Counted from the stretch's first letter, positions 51,788 through 60,996 are shown. The stretch is DNA of 64,000 bases from CAVPPA01 sp963841325 (GCA_963841325.1 CAWJBZ010000007.1:62001-126000); one strand, 5' to 3'. Numbers and translations: made by a program. The notes: generated from the letters alone by a model not told the origin.

Positions 51788-53263
51788 ATGAACAATGATG
51801 ACAGTGATATAAATTCATTTTTAAAAACAGTTAACAAGCGCCTGCCGCAACTAAAAGCGCAGGATCTACAACTGATAAAACACGCTTACAATTATGCAAA
51901 ACAAGCCCATAGCGGGCAACTGAGAGCTAGTGGTAAACCTTACTTTGAAGGGCATTGTGTTCCGGTTGCGGTGCATGTACTTGATTTTGGCATGGATGCA
52001 CCTTTAATTTGTGCTGCGCTATTACATGATACGATTGAGGATACTTCAATTACCGTTAAAAATTTAAAAGATGAGTTTGGTGAAGAAATTGCCTTCTTGG
52101 TCGAAGGTGTCAGTAAACTTGGCAAAATAAAATACAGCGGTAATGAATATCATGTTGAAAGTTTAAGAAAATTTTTCGTGTTTGTTGCCCGGGATGTTCG
52201 GGTAGTCATTTTAAAACTGGCTGACCGACTACATAATCTTGAGACCTTACAATTTCTCCCAGAAGATAAACAACACCGCATAGCCGTCGAAAGTATCATG
52301 ATACATGCTCCGTTGGCATCCCGTATGGGCATGGGTAAATTGGTTAGTCAAATTAATGACTTAGCTTTTCCTTACGCTTATCCGGACGAATATAAAAAGA
52401 CCAAACTAATTATGGATGAGTTGATTAAAAATTCTGATGAAACCGTAAAAAAAATGCATCGAGACTTAAGTGTCGATCTCTACAATGACTTAAATTATTT
52501 ACCAAAAATTGATGAGCGCGTCAAAGGAACCTACAGCTTTTATAAAAAAATGATCCGCAAAAAATGGAACACTAAAGAAATTTATGATCTCATTGCCATA
52601 CGAGCGATTGTTCAGTCAATTCCGGATTGTTATCGGGCTCTGGGGGTAATTCATCATCACTGGCGGCCAGTCCCAGGAAGAGTTAAAGACTACATCGCTA
52701 TTCCTAAGCCCAATGGCTATCAAAGTTTACATACAGTCGTGTTTAGCGGTGATGGGCATTTTATAGAAATTCAAATCCGGACGCCAGAAATGCATCAATT
52801 CGATGAATATGGACTAGCTTCGCATCATCACTATAAGCATCCCGAGACCCAGAAAGGTACCGATAAGGAAAGTTTTGCCTGGATCGAACAACTCCGTGAA
52901 TTACAAAATTCTAACTTAACTGCCAATGAGTATTACTCACAGCTCAAAACGGATTTTTTTGAAGCTCGGATTTTTGTTTTTACGCCAAAGGGTGACGTGG
53001 TAGATTTACCGGCAAAAGCCTCAATTCTAGATTTTGCTTACGCGGTTCATACCAAAATTGGAGAACGAGCCAGTGGCGGAAGAATCAATGGTAAATTTAT
53101 GGCACTTAAGACTCAACTGAAGAGTGAACAAATAGTCGAGATTGTGACTAATAATAAGGCCCACCCGAGTGATAAATGGCTGGAACTATGTATAACCAAT
53201 AATGCTCTTAGTAATATCCGTAGATATCTAAAAATCAAACACGATCAATATTCAATCGGATGA
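51788..53263 (+). CDS. rel: Short Rel/SpoT-type (p)ppGpp synthetase/hydrolase
   Basis: The HD hydrolase domain has the metal His in EGHCVPVA, then LLHDTIEDTS (HD and ED motifs, about residues 75-85). The synthetase domain follows (YDLIAIRAIV, GRVKDYIAIPKPNGYQSLHT, about 275-325), then the TGS domain (IFVFTPKGDVVDLPAKASILDFAYAVHTKIG, split, about 400-460). The protein ends there at 491 residues, missing the helical, zinc-finger and ACT domains of long Rel proteins that sense ribosomes. Both active sites look intact. AGG eight bases before ATG 51788 supports this start; TTG 51782 is possible. Confidence 0.92.
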   Translation: MNNDDSDINSFLKTVNKRLPQLKAQDLQLIKHAYNYAKQAHSGQLRASGKPYFEGHCVPVAVHVLDFGMDAPLICAALLHDTIEDTSITVKNLKDEFGEEIAFLVEGVSKLGKIKYSGNEYHVESLRKFFVFVARDVRVVILKLADRLHNLETLQFLPEDKQHRIAVESIMIHAPLASRMGMGKLVSQINDLAFPYAYPDEYKKTKLIMDELIKNSDETVKKMHRDLSVDLYNDLNYLPKIDERVKGTYSFYKKMIRKKWNTKEIYDLIAIRAIVQSIPDCYRALGVIHHHWRPVPGRVKDYIAIPKPNGYQSLHTVVFSGDGHFIEIQIRTPEMHQFDEYGLASHHHYKHPETQKGTDKESFAWIEQLRELQNSNLTANEYYSQLKTDFFEARIFVFTPKGDVVDLPAKASILDFAYAVHTKIGERASGGRINGKFMALKTQLKSEQIVEIVTNNKAHPSDKWLELCITNNALSNIRRYLKIKHDQYSIG

Positions 53264-53309
53264 TTAGGTAGTCTACTAAAAAGTTGTTATGGTGTAACAA
53301 TTTACGTTC

Positions 53310-54833
53310 CTAGGCATACCCGGGGAAAAAGTCAGTCTTAATATTACTGTGATGTATGCCCAGCTGGTTGAGAGCCTCTCGCATAGCTCCAACCAGATGA
53401 TGAGTACCTGATATATAAAAGATCCGTTCTTGATAGTCAGGAATTGTTTGCCGTATCATTTCTGCGTTGATATGGCCGGCGACGGTATTTGGATCCTTAA
53501 TAACAGCTCCTGGTGCAGACACGACATAGGTAGTATTTAGTCCTATCGCTTGCTTTGCCGCTTTAAATATATCCTTATAAGCAAAATCCGATACAGTTTT
53601 AGCTGAATACAGTAAACTGATTACCCGGGGTTGTTTGTGATCGATCAGGTATTTAATCATACTTCGGAATGGGGTTATACCGATACCCCCGGCGATAAAG
53701 ACCAGTTTCTTGGTTGTGTCATAAGGCATCACAAAGTCGCCTGCAAGTTGTGCTGCGACTAGTGGTGTTTTGCTATCGATATCTACCATTGCTGATTTAT
53801 AACTACTGCCGTTTTCATAGAATTTTACGCCTAGCTTTAGATATGGCTCAGTGGGTGAAGAAGCTAGAGTGAAATAGCGCCTTGTGCCACGAGAATCGGT
53901 ATTGGCATGCGGCAAAGTCCATTCCATATATTGACCAGGTAAATAAGCAAAATTGCCATTGGGCATAAAGGTAAACTCCAGCGTGTCGGTGGCAATCTTG
54001 AATTTTTCTTTCAGTGTCGGAAATAGTTTGGTTTTAGGGCTTACTAGGTAAGCAAAAAGATTACCTATCACTAATGCTACTTCTGGTGTGGTGTAGTAAT
54101 TGAACAGATGAACTTGTGGTGCGATCAGCACCCCGATAAGTATGGCATAGAATAGTTGCTTATCTCGGGTTGCTGGTGAAGTATACGGCTCAGTCAGCAT
54201 TACAAAACCTAAGAAGAAGATTGATGAACTCAGGATCATGTTCTGTAGACCGCTGATAATATTAGTATTACCAATTGCCGAAAACAGGGCAGTCGCCAAC
54301 GATGTGGCAATTAGAAAAGTCACTACCATATATTCGCGTCGTATCTTACGACTGATCAGTACGCCGCCAACCAACACGAACGGCAATAGTACAGCCGTAC
54401 CGACCCACCAGCTAGCCTCTTGTCGAGGTCCTAAGGCTGTCAAAACAATGGCAACTGCAGCTGGGTTGAAGATGTGCTGGCGGTGAATCGTCAGGATATA
54501 TTTTGAGGCTATGGCCAGTCCCGCGGCTGCCAATATAAACATAAAACCAGTTCCGTTCAAAGTCGGCGAAATAATTAATGACAGAATCAAACCAGTCAAT
54601 ATAGATGATTCGGGATTAACGGGTGCATTAAATATATATGCAAATGCTTTATTTATAATCCAGCATGCCATAACTAATGAGACGGCCGAGACTACAATAT
54701 CTAAAGGATTGTAGTGTAAGTCGCCAACCATACTTAAGCCAATAGCCGCCGCTAATAAACCAATTAAGTAATAAAGCAGCAAACGGTACATGGTGATACC
54801 GTCAACCAGAGAATCGATTGGGCTAATTATCAT
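53310..54833 (-). CDS. NqrB/RnfD-like membrane protein fused to an FNR (FAD/NAD) domain
   Basis: The N-terminal half (to about residue 270) has eight or so membrane helices with RnfD/NqrB features: SSILTGLILSLI, ASKYILTIHRQHIFNPAAVAIVL (split), and FFLGFVMLTEPYTSP. The C-terminal half is a ferredoxin-NADP reductase module (RRYFTLASSP, FIAGGIGITPFRSM, ending FFPGY). I see no S/T-G-A-T flavinylation motif in the membrane part. It probably takes electrons from cytoplasmic NAD(P)H across the membrane. The start is uncertain: ATG 54833, 54842 or 54851, all overlapping the apbE stop, so translation is coupled. Confidence 0.85.
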   Translation of the reverse strand: MIISPIDSLVDGITMYRLLLYYLIGLLAAAIGLSMVGDLHYNPLDIVVSAVSLVMACWIINKAFAYIFNAPVNPESSILTGLILSLIISPTLNGTGFMFILAAAGLAIASKYILTIHRQHIFNPAAVAIVLTALGPRQEASWWVGTAVLLPFVLVGGVLISRKIRREYMVVTFLIATSLATALFSAIGNTNIISGLQNMILSSSIFFLGFVMLTEPYTSPATRDKQLFYAILIGVLIAPQVHLFNYYTTPEVALVIGNLFAYLVSPKTKLFPTLKEKFKIATDTLEFTFMPNGNFAYLPGQYMEWTLPHANTDSRGTRRYFTLASSPTEPYLKLGVKFYENGSSYKSAMVDIDSKTPLVAAQLAGDFVMPYDTTKKLVFIAGGIGITPFRSMIKYLIDHKQPRVISLLYSAKTVSDFAYKDIFKAAKQAIGLNTTYVVSAPGAVIKDPNTVAGHINAEMIRQTIPDYQERIFYISGTHHLVGAMREALNQLGIHHSNIKTDFFPGYA

Positions 54834-55566
54834 TGACCACATAATCGTCAAATCCGGTTGTGTAGGTCGCTATTTGCCGGTCATCAACCATGTAAGCTTC
54901 AAATTCACTTAAGGTTTCAATAAATTTAATGCCTTCTGATCCCATTGCAAAGGCAGCTGTGGCGAAGCGATCTGCCTCATAAATATCTGGACCGATAACC
55001 GTCAGACTTTTAACAAAACCGGTATCTTGGTGCTGATTGTGCGGATTGTAGACATGCTCACCGCGGATATAGGTACCAGACGTGGCAACACCTCTATTGG
55101 AAATGTTGACGATTTTAATAATCTCTTGAATATTAAACGGGTTTCTAATACCAACCGCCCAGGGTTCACGTTCGGCATTATAGCCGTTTGCTTGTATGTC
55201 TCCTCCTGCCTCAATATAGAAATCTTGAAAACCAAGCCTACTAAGTAATTCGGCAGCGCCGTTAATAGCCCAGCCTTTAACGAGCCCCGAGGGGTCAAGT
55301 TTACCGTTATGATTAATATCAAAATAGCCATTTGTCTGTCTCTTAGTTTCTTCACAGAGTTGGAGAACCGTCTTCATCTCGGCCGTCCATTCGCTAACCG
55401 GTAGACCATCATTAATTCTAGATAATTCACTATCCTTCTTATATGGGCTATACTTTTGATCGACCCATCCAAAATAGTCAAAAACCTTTTCAATTGCACT
55501 GCCTGAATTGGGTCTAATGATCTCGACCGTCACTGGCATACCCATGGTTATTCTTGTTTTTTTCAC
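54823..55566 (-). CDS. apbE: FAD:protein FMN transferase (ApbE family)
   Basis: Attaches FMN covalently to Thr residues of target proteins. TMGMPVTVEI at the start, KLDPSGLVKGWAINGAAELL, YIEAGGDIQANG and a late metal-binding ADRFATAAFAMG segment are ApbE hallmarks. The protein lacks a signal peptide or lipobox and is shorter (247 residues) than typical exported ApbE, so its location is unclear. Starts at GTG 55566, five bases after the FMN-binding gene. Its likely substrate is that neighbour. Confidence 0.92.
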   Translation of the reverse strand: MKKTRITMGMPVTVEIIRPNSGSAIEKVFDYFGWVDQKYSPYKKDSELSRINDGLPVSEWTAEMKTVLQLCEETKRQTNGYFDINHNGKLDPSGLVKGWAINGAAELLSRLGFQDFYIEAGGDIQANGYNAEREPWAVGIRNPFNIQEIIKIVNISNRGVATSGTYIRGEHVYNPHNQHQDTGFVKSLTVIGPDIYEADRFATAAFAMGSEGIKFIETLSEFEAYMVDDRQIATYTTGFDDYVVNDN

Positions 55567-55571
55567 TAAAG

Positions 55572-56057
55572 CTAGGCCTGCGATAATGCTGATTGTAATG
55601 ATTGCTGAAATGCTTGCGATGTAAATGTTGCTCCGGAAATTATTTGGACATTGGCACTTTGAGCTTTGACAGCCTCTTGTTGTAAATAAGGTATTACCTG
55701 TTGGTTAATTATCACCGATGTGTTATGCGTATCCGGGTATTGTAAAAATTTGACATCCGTTATTTTACCACCTGAAATTGTGGCAGAAACTTGGACGTTG
55801 CCATAATAAGCGTTAACCGTATTACCGGTGTACGTACCATCTTTGTACTGGCTTGATATCATGCTTGAAGTACTGCTATTTGTTGTGCCAGAATTACCGT
55901 TACCCGGTCCAGAACCGCTTGATGTAGTCGTAGTGGCAGATGGATTATTGGTTGCCAAGGATGAGGGCTTACCAATTACCGGGCTTAAGTGACGGATCCC
56001 GAGACTATAGATAATGAAGATCCCGAATATGGCGACCGCAATGACAAATTTTCTCAT
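55572..56057 (-). CDS. Membrane-anchored FMN-binding domain protein with flavinylation motif
   Basis: A signal anchor (residues ~4-24) and a Ser/Thr/Gly-rich linker (about 30-68) lead to an FMN_bind domain (70-161). The motif SGATFT at 141-146 is the ApbE recognition site, with Thr146 the predicted FMN-bearing residue. The domain would face outward and pass electrons to an external acceptor. The first gene of a three-gene operon with apbE and the NqrB-FNR fusion. Confidence 0.9.
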   Translation of the reverse strand: MRKFVIAVAIFGIFIIYSLGIRHLSPVIGKPSSLATNNPSATTTTSSGSGPGNGNSGTTNSSTSSMISSQYKDGTYTGNTVNAYYGNVQVSATISGGKITDVKFLQYPDTHNTSVIINQQVIPYLQQEAVKAQSANVQIISGATFTSQAFQQSLQSALSQA

Positions 56058-56160
56058 ATCGTGTTTACGCTTTCCGTTACTACATTTTGTATAGTCTCAA
56101 CTCTACCTTAAAGTTTACTGAGATTAATATGTTCAGAAACTCCTGAGAATAATTTTTTGA

Positions 56161-56166
56161 TATCAT
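56161..56166 (+). promoter_or_regulatory. -10 box for a leaderless peptidase mRNA
   Basis: TATCAT is six bases upstream of the ATG at 56173. Confidence 0.5.
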
Positions 56167-56172
56167 AACTTA

Positions 56173-56859
56173 ATGAACTTAGCGTTATTTGGTTCCGGTG
56201 AGTTTACCCCGGCCGTCAACAACATTGATAAATATTTAATTTCGAAATATAAACCGAAAAATATAGCAGTATTGCCAACTGCTGCAGGATTAGAAAGAGG
56301 TGTTACTAAATGGACCGATATGGCCAAGCAACATTATGCCAAACTAAATTTACCGGTCATATCCATCCCAATTTTCAATAAAGTTCAAGCCAATGACCCT
56401 AAATTAACCGATCCATTAACTCAGGCGGACTGGATATTCTTTTCGGGCGGCAACCCAGGTTATCTACTAGCAACATTAAGAAACAGCAAGCTTTGGAAAA
56501 TAGTATTAAAAAGATTGGATGACGGTGCATTGCTGGCTGGCAGTTCAGCCGGGGCAATGATTATGGGGAAATTCTTATTGGCGCCCTCTTTTAAAGCCCT
56601 ATTTAATGACAACGAAGTATTTTGGCAGCGTGCTTTTGGATTAATTGACTACTCGGTGTTTCCACATTTTGATCATTTTAAAAAACAAAAAGATTTTATG
56701 CGAAAGGTGATAGAACATATCCCGGATAAAGTAAGTTCGGCTTGGATGGGGATTGATGAAAATACGGCAATTGTTTTTAACAAACATGAATGTACGGTTC
56801 ACGGTTTAGGTGGCGTAGAAATACATAACTCGACAGGCATTCAACGTTTAAAAGCTTAA
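56173..56859 (+). CDS. Peptidase S51-family protein (PepE/cyanophycinase-like)
   Basis: Class I glutamine-amidotransferase-like fold with a Ser nucleophile. FFSGGNPGYLLATL forms the oxyanion region, AGSSAGAMIMG (near residue 125) holds the nucleophile Ser in the elbow, and FPHFDHF provides the His. The 228 residues match the family. Substrates may be Asp-containing dipeptides or unknown; a cyanophycin role is unlikely without cyanophycin genes nearby. Confidence 0.85.
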   Translation: MNLALFGSGEFTPAVNNIDKYLISKYKPKNIAVLPTAAGLERGVTKWTDMAKQHYAKLNLPVISIPIFNKVQANDPKLTDPLTQADWIFFSGGNPGYLLATLRNSKLWKIVLKRLDDGALLAGSSAGAMIMGKFLLAPSFKALFNDNEVFWQRAFGLIDYSVFPHFDHFKKQKDFMRKVIEHIPDKVSSAWMGIDENTAIVFNKHECTVHGLGGVEIHNSTGIQRLKA

Positions 56860-56873
56860 GGTGATTATTTATA

Positions 56874-57329
56874 TTAATTGTTTTGGTGTAGGTCAATTGA
56901 ATTATCTGATTGCGGTTCAGTAGTCGGGCTAGGTGTCTGTTCGGATGGTCGAAGTATATTGTTAACAATTTGATCAATCTGATCGTTTTCTAGATTAGCT
57001 TTAACGGAGTAACCTTCAATCCCTAACTCGCGTAAACCAGCCGGCGCATCAGCTTCATTTAGATTGGATATAATGTAGACCGGTATGTTCTTACCCCAAG
57101 TACTAGATCGCATTCTGAGCAAGATTTGATCACCGGCAATATCAGGTACCATTAGATCTAGTAACACTAAATCGGGCAGTTCTTTTTGAATGAAATAAAG
57201 ACCGGTTATGCCGTTATAAGCTATGAAACAGGTATATCTAATTAATTCCAGTCTGGTTTTGTAAATATCCGCCAGGCTGGTATTATCTTCGACTATGACT
57301 ATTCGTTTCGGAGGTGTTGAATCTTGCAT
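56874..57329 (-). CDS. Orphan response-regulator receiver domain protein
   Basis: CheY-like receiver domain (residues ~8-128): acidic pair VEDN, phosphoacceptor Asp in LVLLDLMVPDI (near residue 56), the Thr/Ser position in YIISNL and the conserved Lys in YSVKANL. It ends in a ~22-residue disordered tail with no output domain. No histidine kinase is in the window. TAAAGT six bases before the ATG may be its -10 box. Confidence 0.88.
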   Translation of the reverse strand: MQDSTPPKRIVIVEDNTSLADIYKTRLELIRYTCFIAYNGITGLYFIQKELPDLVLLDLMVPDIAGDQILLRMRSSTWGKNIPVYIISNLNEADAPAGLRELGIEGYSVKANLENDQIDQIVNNILRPSEQTPSPTTEPQSDNSIDLHQNN

Positions 57330-57468
57330 GCTTTAACTTTAACGCATTGTGTTGCTATTTGCCATAAATCAGGGTTATACCTAAATAGGTCTGGCTGATT
57401 AATCGGAGTGTCTGTGGTTTAATAGTCCTGTTCCCGGTCTAAAATATGCCATAATTTACACTTACTGT

Positions 57469-57474
57469 TAGAGT
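57469..57474 (+). promoter_or_regulatory. Weak -10 box for a leaderless acyltransferase mRNA
   Basis: TAGAGT is six bases upstream of the ATG at 57481. A second candidate, TACACT, lies about ten bases further upstream. Confidence 0.4.
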
Positions 57475-57480
57475 TATTGT

Positions 57481-58464
57481 ATGCAAGATAAGTCATCGGG
57501 CTCAGCGCGGGCTCGTAAGTTGCTGGAAATTTATAGAGGTGAGGTTGATGATTTTTTTAAGCTTTGGCCGCCAGACAAGTGCTATTTTTTTTCGAGTGAT
57601 AATAAGGCCTTTATTTCGTACGGTGTCAATCACAACGTAGCCATCTGTATGGGCGATCCGGTTGGTTATCATTATTCCATCAATTTGTTGCTTGATGAAT
57701 TCAAACAATATTGTTTAGACCATGGCTGGACATTGGCCTTTATCCAGTCTACTTTTAAAAACAAAGGCGTTTACAACGCCATCGGTTTGCGCAGTATTCT
57801 CATTGGTGCCGATGCGGTTATTGATCTCGACCGCTTTACCCAGACGACCATTCACAATAAGTACTTCCGGAACTTAGTAAATCGTTTTGAAAAAAATCAA
57901 TTTAAGTTTGAGGTTTACTCACCACCGCACAGCCCAAAACTATTAAATGAACTCAGACTTATATCTAACAGCTGGCTTAAATTACCGCATCGAAAAGAAT
58001 GGTCTTTTTTGACGGGACGATTCGATGTTGATTATTTACAACAGGTAGTCTTGTATGTCGTTCGTGACAGTCAAGGAAAAGCCCAGGCATTTGCCAATGA
58101 TTTGCCGTCATTTAAACCAGGAATAGTCACTATCGATTTGATGCGTCACCGTGCTGATGCGCCAGCTAATAGTATGGACTTTTTATTTATTCGGCTGCTC
58201 CAAACTAAAGCCCAAGAAGGCTATAAGGGTTTTAACCTAGGATTATCACCGTTAGGCGGTAAGTTATTTGCAACCGGTCTGTCGGCTAGGTTACTGATTT
58301 ACGGTTATCAATTCAGTAATAGTTTTATCGGCTTTAGGGGACTCCATCAATTTAAGTCCAAATATAAACCGAAATGGGAACCCCGGTATGTCTGGTTTCA
58401 GGATGGCCGGCATCACTTGCTGCCTATTGGATTAGCAGTTTTGAGTCTGCTGAGGGGTTCTTAG
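57481..58464 (+). CDS. MprF C-terminal-like (DUF2156) aminoacyltransferase domain protein
   Basis: The 327-residue tandem GNAT-fold protein matches the catalytic half of lysyl/alanyl-phosphatidylglycerol synthases: ICMGDPVGYHYSINLLLDEF, HGWTLAFIQ, FEKNQFKFEVYSPP and a late GFNLGLSPLGG. In MprF this domain moves an amino acid from aminoacyl-tRNA to a lipid. Here no flippase membrane domain is fused, and none is adjacent. The acceptor could be lipid or peptide. Confidence 0.8.
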   Translation: MQDKSSGSARARKLLEIYRGEVDDFFKLWPPDKCYFFSSDNKAFISYGVNHNVAICMGDPVGYHYSINLLLDEFKQYCLDHGWTLAFIQSTFKNKGVYNAIGLRSILIGADAVIDLDRFTQTTIHNKYFRNLVNRFEKNQFKFEVYSPPHSPKLLNELRLISNSWLKLPHRKEWSFLTGRFDVDYLQQVVLYVVRDSQGKAQAFANDLPSFKPGIVTIDLMRHRADAPANSMDFLFIRLLQTKAQEGYKGFNLGLSPLGGKLFATGLSARLLIYGYQFSNSFIGFRGLHQFKSKYKPKWEPRYVWFQDGRHHLLPIGLAVLSLLRGS

Positions 58465-58529
58465 TTGCGCCAACCAATGCAATAGTGTTTAAGCTTGCTT
58501 TCTCGACACTCATCCAGCAATATTGTTTT

Positions 58530-59045
58530 ATGCCAAACTACGAGACCGGAGCGCCACTAGAAGAGTCATCCGATGACCTATTTGTCTTTCCCAATCTAAG
58601 ACCTAATTTAGTAGATCCGATTACTCAAGTTACTTTCGACCATCTTGATCGATTAATTCATGATCTTAATCGGTCACTGGGAATTATTAGCCAAGCCGAT
58701 CAAAATGACTTTTACAGCTGTAGCCCTGGTAACGAAGTTGAGCCAACCCTAAAAGTTCGCCGCTACGAAGGACCAGACGGGTTAGTCAGATTAGATCTGG
58801 TTTTCATTAATGACCAAGGTTCAACTGTCATCGGACTCCGAAACGATGCCGGAACGCCTAGTCACCGCCAACAAGTTGCCGGTGACTTAATTATCGCCCG
58901 CAATAACGCTACAACTCTAAAGACAGTTGATGACTTATCACAAACTGACTTAGCGCCATTTGTAGCTAAATTGACCGATCGCACTCAACAAGGTGATTTT
59001 GTCAAACAAAAGAAGACGCATAATTACTATTTAAATAGAAACTAG
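58530..59045 (+). CDS. Unrecognised 171-residue protein
   Basis: The frame is open further upstream into the acyltransferase gene; I take the ATG at 58530, after that gene ends, but GTG 58485 is an alternative. The product is soluble, with a helical segment (FDHLDRLIHDLNRSLGII) and a beta-rich part (LKVRRYEGPDGLVRLDLVFIND, split). No family or motif is recognised. A partner in an operon with the acyltransferase is likely from the spacing. Confidence 0.55.
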   Translation: MPNYETGAPLEESSDDLFVFPNLRPNLVDPITQVTFDHLDRLIHDLNRSLGIISQADQNDFYSCSPGNEVEPTLKVRRYEGPDGLVRLDLVFINDQGSTVIGLRNDAGTPSHRQQVAGDLIIARNNATTLKTVDDLSQTDLAPFVAKLTDRTQQGDFVKQKKTHNYYLNRN

Positions 59046-59205
59046 ACGGCTAGATCTCGCCTTCAAACAGCTATCGATGTTCATAGCTATTTGTATACCA
59101 GATATTGGCTTCTAACCTTTAGAATGTAGTATGCTAGTTTTAGCTTACGAAAGAGTTAATAAACAATCAGGATTGAAATGACGTCGGTCAACCGATAACT
59201 TTAAG

Positions 59206-60996
59206 ATGTTTAAGTTATTCAAATATTTAAAACCGTACACTCTGGCGATTATCGCCATCTTTATCCTGACCATAGTCCAGGTTTTTACTTATCTGCAATT
59301 ACCCGACTATATGGCTAAAATAGTTAACCAGGGCATCGTACTGGGCAACAGTCACCTAATTTGGACAACCGGTCTTTTCATGGTCTTGGTGACATTACTG
59401 GGTGGCGTTTGTGCAATAGGGGTCGGTTTTCTGTCAGCTAAAACATCCACCGGTTTTGCCACCGACTTGCGTCTCCGAGTATTTAAAAAAGTGGAGAGTT
59501 TTTCTAAGGCTGAGCTAGACAAATTCTCGACCGCCTCGCTGATTACCCGGTCCACTAATGATATCCAGCAGATTCAGTTCGTCATGATTCTGCTATTATC
59601 ACTTGTGCTAATGGCCCCATTGATGGGTTTTGGGGCAATTATCAAAGCTTATGCCATGGCTCCGTCAATGTCCTGGATTATTGCCTTAGGGGTGGTATCG
59701 ATTTTAGCGGTTGTCAGTGTTTTCTTTAGTGTCGGGTTACCGAAATACCAAATTATGCAGAAACTGATCGACCGGCTTAACTTAGTAACCCGGGAAAATT
59801 TAACCGGATTACGGGTTATTCGGGCTTTTAACCGCGAAACCTACGAGCAAAACAAATTCGAAAAAGCCAACCAGGATCTAACTTCCACCAACTTATTTAT
59901 TAACCGCTTAATGTCCGGCGTTCAGCCCTCGATGATGTTAATCTTTTATTTTACAGCCATCTTGATTATCTGGGTCGGCGCCCATTATGTCAGCACTAAG
60001 GGACTACAGATCGGCTCAATGATTGCCTTCATGCAATACGCCATTCAGGTGGTTACGTCCTTCCTAATGATCTCGTTTATTTTTATCTTTTTGCCGCGAG
60101 CAGCCGTTTGTGGCCAGCGTATTCAGCAGGTTTTAAGAACCGATCCAGCCATTCAGAACCCAGCCAGTCCGGCACAGCTAACCGATGCTGAACGAGTAAC
60201 CATTGACTTCCAGCATGTCTCTTTTGCCTATGGCGGAGCCGATGATAATGTTTTAACTGATATCTCTTTCCAAGCCCGCCCCGGTGAGACCACCGCGATT
60301 GTTGGCAGCACCGGCAGTGGCAAGTCAACTTTAATTGATTTAATTTTACGGTTTTATGATCCAACCGTCGGGCAGATTTTAATTAACGGTCTAGACATCC
60401 GGGATCTGAACATGTCTGATTTGCGCAACCTGTTGGGTTTTGTCTCACAGCGTAGCGTCTTATTCTCTGGTACCGTTGAAAGCAATATCGCTTACGGACA
60501 ACAAGGCCAGGTTTCGGAAGAGGCTATCCATCGGGCTGCCCGGATAGCCCAAGCCGATGGTTTTATCAGCAAACTGAAAGAACACTACCAAGCCCCAATT
60601 GCCCAAGAAGGGGCCAATGTCTCCGGCGGCCAAAAACAGCGCCTGGCCATCGCTCGGGCCTTAGTTAAAAAACCGCCGGTTTATCTGTTCGATGACAGTT
60701 TTTCGTCGCTTGATTTCACTACCGATGCCGCTCTACGCCGAGCTCTGGAGCCGGAAACTAAAAATTCCACCGTGCTGATTGTGGCCCAACGGATCAGCAC
60801 TATTATGCATGCCCAAAAAATCATTGTATTAGATCAAGGCCAGATAGTCGGCGTCGGGACCCACAACCAACTAATGAAGAGCTGTCCGGTTTATCGTGAG
60901 ATTGCCGAGTCACAGCTGTCGACCGCTGAACTGTCCTCGGTTTCCGAAGAATTAAAGCGCCCTACCCGGGGAACAACTAAGGTAGAGCCGGCATGA
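59206..60996 (+). CDS. ABC exporter subunit with degenerate Walker B (heterodimer partner A)
   Basis: The half-transporter has six membrane helices (about 1-300) and a nucleotide-binding domain (about 330-580). Walker A is GSTGSGKST, signature VSGGQKQRLAIARAL, and Walker B is VYLFDDSFSSLD, where Asp replaces the catalytic Glu. This matches the degenerate-site subunit of heterodimeric exporters such as TM287/288. Its stop overlaps the start of the partner gene by four bases. Confidence 0.92.
   Translation: MFKLFKYLKPYTLAIIAIFILTIVQVFTYLQLPDYMAKIVNQGIVLGNSHLIWTTGLFMVLVTLLGGVCAIGVGFLSAKTSTGFATDLRLRVFKKVESFSKAELDKFSTASLITRSTNDIQQIQFVMILLLSLVLMAPLMGFGAIIKAYAMAPSMSWIIALGVVSILAVVSVFFSVGLPKYQIMQKLIDRLNLVTRENLTGLRVIRAFNRETYEQNKFEKANQDLTSTNLFINRLMSGVQPSMMLIFYFTAILIIWVGAHYVSTKGLQIGSMIAFMQYAIQVVTSFLMISFIFIFLPRAAVCGQRIQQVLRTDPAIQNPASPAQLTDAERVTIDFQHVSFAYGGADDNVLTDISFQARPGETTAIVGSTGSGKSTLIDLILRFYDPTVGQILINGLDIRDLNMSDLRNLLGFVSQRSVLFSGTVESNIAYGQQGQVSEEAIHRAARIAQADGFISKLKEHYQAPIAQEGANVSGGQKQRLAIARALVKKPPVYLFDDSFSSLDFTTDAALRRALEPETKNSTVLIVAQRISTIMHAQKIIVLDQGQIVGVGTHNQLMKSCPVYREIAESQLSTAELSSVSEELKRPTRGTTKVEPA

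Noticed and set aside
56173..56859. Cyanophycinase
   Set aside because: The S51 motifs fit, but no cyanophycin synthetase or related genes are nearby, so only the family name is used.
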